The notes under the pieces were generated by a model, which was given only the letters and a program-made list of their open reading frames with translations, ran no database searches and was not told the DNA's origin. A stretch of DNA of 64,000 bases from RUG100 sp050953425 (lineage in GTDB: Bacteria > Bacillota > Clostridia > Peptostreptococcales > Anaerovoracaceae): the NCBI GenBank assembly GCA_050953425.1, contig JBMNMQ010000001.1:24375-88374 (forward strand), written 5' to 3'. A program made the translations under genes and the position numbers. Below, piece by piece: positions 61,220 to 64,000 of this stretch; positions within the stretch are counted from its first letter, which is position 1, and every line of letters begins with the position of its first letter.

Positions 61220-62664
61220 CTTCTGAGCCACCTTCTTGAAATATGCCTTGTCTCTTTTTGACTTGGTGTGGACTTTGATAACTGTTCCGTCAAGGAAATG
61301 GTACTCCGTGTCTCCGCTGCAATAATAAACGCAGTGATCGAACACCCGGCTCACGAGGCTTATATCCATCTCCGTCAGTGGCTCCATTCCATCCGTAATT
61401 TCTATAAACTGCTTTGCCCGTACTCTCTCCAGCGCATTGCCGTTTTCGGCCATTCTCTCCCACTTTCGCATGTTGGTCTTCCTCCGGGAAAGGATCTTAT
61501 TCCAAGCCTCTATGAAGCCATCAAAGAGCTCTGCCTCATAAAGGATGTCGCTCTCAAGGCAATGCCGCTGTCCCTTTCTCTTTATACCGCTGGCCACACT
61601 CCCATGTGTTCACCTTTCCCCAGCTCCGGGTAAGCGTCCTTCTGGAATAAGTATGGCCGCAACAGCCGCAGATCACCTTATGTGAAAATGGCCTAATATC
61701 CGTAAACTGCCCCATTGTAGTCAGCTCATGTTCCTTCATAAAGGTTTCCCGTCTCTCAAGCTCAAGCTGTACCGCTTCCCAAAGCTCTCTATCAACAATT
61801 GGTTCATGGTCGTCCCGGATGTGGTACATCGGAAGCTGACCTTCGTTCTTTGCAATCTTATGCGTCAAGGTAGTTTGGCGTATACCATTTCTGCAAATAC
61901 ACGTCTCCCATATGCTTTTCATTTTTGAGCACCTGCTTGACCGTGCTTACTTTCCATGCTGGCTTTCCCATAGCTCCGGGGATGCCTTTCTCGTTTAACG
62001 TCCGTGCAATAATGTCTGGGTTCATCCCGGCAATGAAAGAATCGAACATCCACTTGACCATCTCTGCCTGCTCTGGATTCTTTATAAGGTTCCCTTCTTC
62101 GTCTTTGTCATAGCCGTAAAAGCGATCGGTGCACATCGCCCACTTCCCTTGTGAAAACAGTGACTGTTTGCCCCACACCACGTTCTCCGATATGGTGCGG
62201 CTCTCATCTTGTGCAAGGGATGCCAGAATTGTAAAGAGCAGCTCGCCGGATGCCGCTGTGGTGTCTACGTTCTCTTTTTCAAATATGATACCGATTCCCA
62301 TATCCTTCAGCATCCGAGAGTAATGCAGGCAGTCCTGCGTGTTCCTTGCAAATCTGCTGATGGACTTTGTAATAACCAGGTCGATAAGCCCTGCCTCGCA
62401 GTCCCGAATCATGCGATTAAACTCGCTGCGCTTTCTGGTGTTGGTGCCGGAGATCCCCTCATCTGCGTAAATCCCGGCCATGACGTATTCCGGATTTCTT
62501 TCGATGTACTCGGTGTAGTATGCCACCTGGTTCTCAAAAGAATTGAGCTGCTGATCCTGCTCGCTGGACACTCTGCAGTAGGCCGCAACCCGGAGCCTGT
62601 TTTTCTGTTCAACCTGTGTTCCCTTCTTTTTACTTGCAGGGATATGAATGATTTCTTTTGCCAT
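61214..62664 (-). pseudogene. Serine recombinase, frameshifted twice
   Basis: Read leftward from ATG 62664 (GAAAGGA site). Resolvase domain has VAAYCRVSSEQDQQLNSFEN (catalytic Ser in CRVS), DEGISGTNTRKRSEF and TKSISRFARNTQDC; recombinase domain to about residue 260. Frame breaks near 61865 (PNYL then THKIAKNEG) and near 61570 (QRYKEKG then QRHCLES). A zinc-ribbon region with CGCCGHTYSRR follows the first break. Joined length about 480. It directly follows the third recombinase, two bases apart. Confidence 0.88.
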
Positions 62665-62666
62665 AG

Positions 62667-64000
62667 TCAGTCCTTTCTGTATGGGCATTCATCCGATGCC
62701 TCATACTCTTCTTTATCCATGTATGTAAAAAACCTGTTACCGACATCATCCGTGAATGGAATGACCGTAACAGGTTTTTCTAACTTCCCCCATGTGTCCG
62801 ATATCTCACATGGCAGGTATTTCATTTTGCAAACTGGCTCGTCTGGATGTTGGTAGTGGTTTTTCTGTGATCCGCACTGCCAGTACGGGACTCCGCCATC
62901 CCACTTGTGGATCATCACCCGTCCGCAGTATGGACAGTAGAGCTTTTTGCTATGCGGATAGGTGGATCTGGTATGCCTCCTTCCCTCCGGAGCTTCTGGG
63001 TGCTTACGCCTTATCACATCACGCTTCTTTGGTTTCACCTTCCTCACTGGCTCCGGCCTATGAAACTCGTTCGGGTAAGAATGCTCCTGCTCCCACTCGA
63101 CTTTCGGATAGGCTTCGACGCGATCCATGCCATACTCGTCTTTATACTGGACAACCACAAGTTCCTCATCGATGCCCTCCCAGCCCTTCAGGAACTTTGC
63201 CGGAACATAAACACCCGGGCAGCTCTCCGGTGACCATTTGAGCCGCGTGCTGCACATCCAGTATTCGAAGCTCTGATCCGTTTCCCATTTGTGATATAAA
63301 AGGCAGCCGCAATATGGACAGTAGAGCTTCCCGGAAAGTGGGTATCTACTGTGTGGATGATGCTTTTTCTTTTCTACTGGCTGTTTCTGAGTATAGGTCT
63401 CAGATCTTGCATCCAGCACCTTCTGCACTGCATCCCATTGCTCCCGGGAAACAATAGCCGGGTGCGTGTCGGTCAGATACCACTGATCCTTCTCACCAGT
63501 ATTTTTTCTGGTTTTGCGGTGAGCATCCTTAAAGGTCTTCTGCAGGATTCGATCTCCCTTATAAGCTTCATGGCAAAGAGTTTTTCTGACCTGTCCGCCG
63601 CTCCAGTTACAACCTTTTCTCGTAAGGAGTCTCTGCTCATTCAGATACCCGGCAATCTTGCTCGCCCATATGCCTTCCTCTGCAAGATTGTACATAAGCC
63701 GGATCACCTTAGCCTCGTCTTCATCAATTATGACTTCACCATCTCTATCTTCCGTATATCCATATAATCCTGCAAGGTTCCATACTGGCTCGCCCTTCTT
63801 GAATTTATTCTGGATTGTCATGCTTACGTTTCCGGAGTTGGATTCGCTCTCCGCCTGTGCAAAGGCAGCAAGGATTGTAAGCATGAGCTCCCCCTCTTGT
63901 GTCAGAGTGTTGATGTTTTGAAGCTGAAAGAAAATACCGATTCCGAGCTCTTTCATCTCTCTGGAAAACTTAAGCACGGTCTCGGTATTTCTTGCAAATC
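62667..64000 (-). CDS. Serine recombinase, partial (5' end outside window)
   Basis: At least 444 residues, open to the window edge where FARNTETVLKFS continues the resolvase catalytic region. No frameshift. Recombinase domain with LYGYTEDRDGEVIIDEDEAK, VSREQWDAVQKVLDARS, then two zinc-ribbon modules (LYCPYCGCLLYHKW and LYCPYCGRVMIHKW) separated by a spacer with KKRDVIRRKHPE. The N-terminus with the catalytic Ser lies outside. Paired tandem with the recombinase at 61214, as in elements needing two or three serine recombinases. Confidence 0.9.
   Translation of the reverse strand, partial: FARNTETVLKFSREMKELGIGIFFQLQNINTLTQEGELMLTILAAFAQAESESNSGNVSMTIQNKFKKGEPVWNLAGLYGYTEDRDGEVIIDEDEAKVIRLMYNLAEEGIWASKIAGYLNEQRLLTRKGCNWSGGQVRKTLCHEAYKGDRILQKTFKDAHRKTRKNTGEKDQWYLTDTHPAIVSREQWDAVQKVLDARSETYTQKQPVEKKKHHPHSRYPLSGKLYCPYCGCLLYHKWETDQSFEYWMCSTRLKWSPESCPGVYVPAKFLKGWEGIDEELVVVQYKDEYGMDRVEAYPKVEWEQEHSYPNEFHRPEPVRKVKPKKRDVIRRKHPEAPEGRRHTRSTYPHSKKLYCPYCGRVMIHKWDGGVPYWQCGSQKNHYQHPDEPVCKMKYLPCEISDTWGKLEKPVTVIPFTDDVGNRFFTYMDKEEYEASDECPYRKD

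Overview
The window is about 64 kb of a GC-rich chromosome from a Gram-positive, low-redox bacterium of the Bacillota, most likely class Clostridia. The evidence is CodY, DivIVA plus SepF, a PASTA-domain Ser/Thr kinase with its PP2C phosphatase, a rubrerythrin with a PerR-like regulator, an LCP wall-polymer ligase, AsnA, HslVU next to TopA/DprA/ComM, and AGGAGG-type ribosome binding sites. Genus and family cannot be fixed from the sequence. No rRNA operon, CRISPR array or origin is seen.

Layout. 1-59 holds the first codons of pyrH. 60-8833 is an accessory block between pyrH and tsf, which are normally adjacent: two paralogous zinc-ribbon/single-TM proteins with low-complexity tails, a PerR-like regulator with rubrerythrin behind a Fur/PerR-type operator, a secreted C39-like peptidase with three repeats, thioredoxin, a methyltransferase and a GNAT acetyltransferase. 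8834-10602 is tsf-rpsB. 11026-15641 has a secreted protein, a YbaK-type deacylase, a LytTR regulator, rpoZ-gmk and yicC. 16683-18353 is the Rqc2/FbpA homologue, followed by a 34-residue CxxC protein. 18856-27812 is a long leftward housekeeping run: flavin reductase, rluD, lspA, divIVA, sepF, yggS, HlyD-like, trmD, rimM, khpA, rpsP, ffh, ylxM. 28119-43816 is a second leftward run: ddl, a polysaccharide ABC exporter, LCP, rpe, rsgA, prkC, stp, rsmB, yugP-like, fmt, def, priA, asnA, queH. 44051-45594 holds a radical SAM gene and tdk. 45789-47475 is a 15-tRNA operon read leftward from a strong promoter and ended by a 14-bp-stem hairpin. 47536-55690 is yigZ, codY, hslU, hslV, topA, dprA and the 3' part of comM.

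From about 55690 to the window end lies a visibly lower-GC mobile element that has cut comM at its Walker B region. It has an Xre regulator, then a rightward operon (serine recombinase with a C-terminal module, two satellite proteins carrying the same module, a KorB/ParB-like protein and a ParB-nuclease-like protein). This converges on two tandem serine recombinases, the last running off the window. Three operon junctions use the same 8-base overlap, ATGARTGA. Five of the genes carry frameshifts, while the roughly 55 kb of host DNA shows none, so the element appears to be decaying.

A second theme is intergenic tandem repeats. At least nine host loci carry short direct repeats, each with its own unit (24, 25, 25-27, 26, 32, 43, 61 and 79 bp and one degenerate GC-rich array). 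They lie outside genes, usually beside gene ends or promoters.
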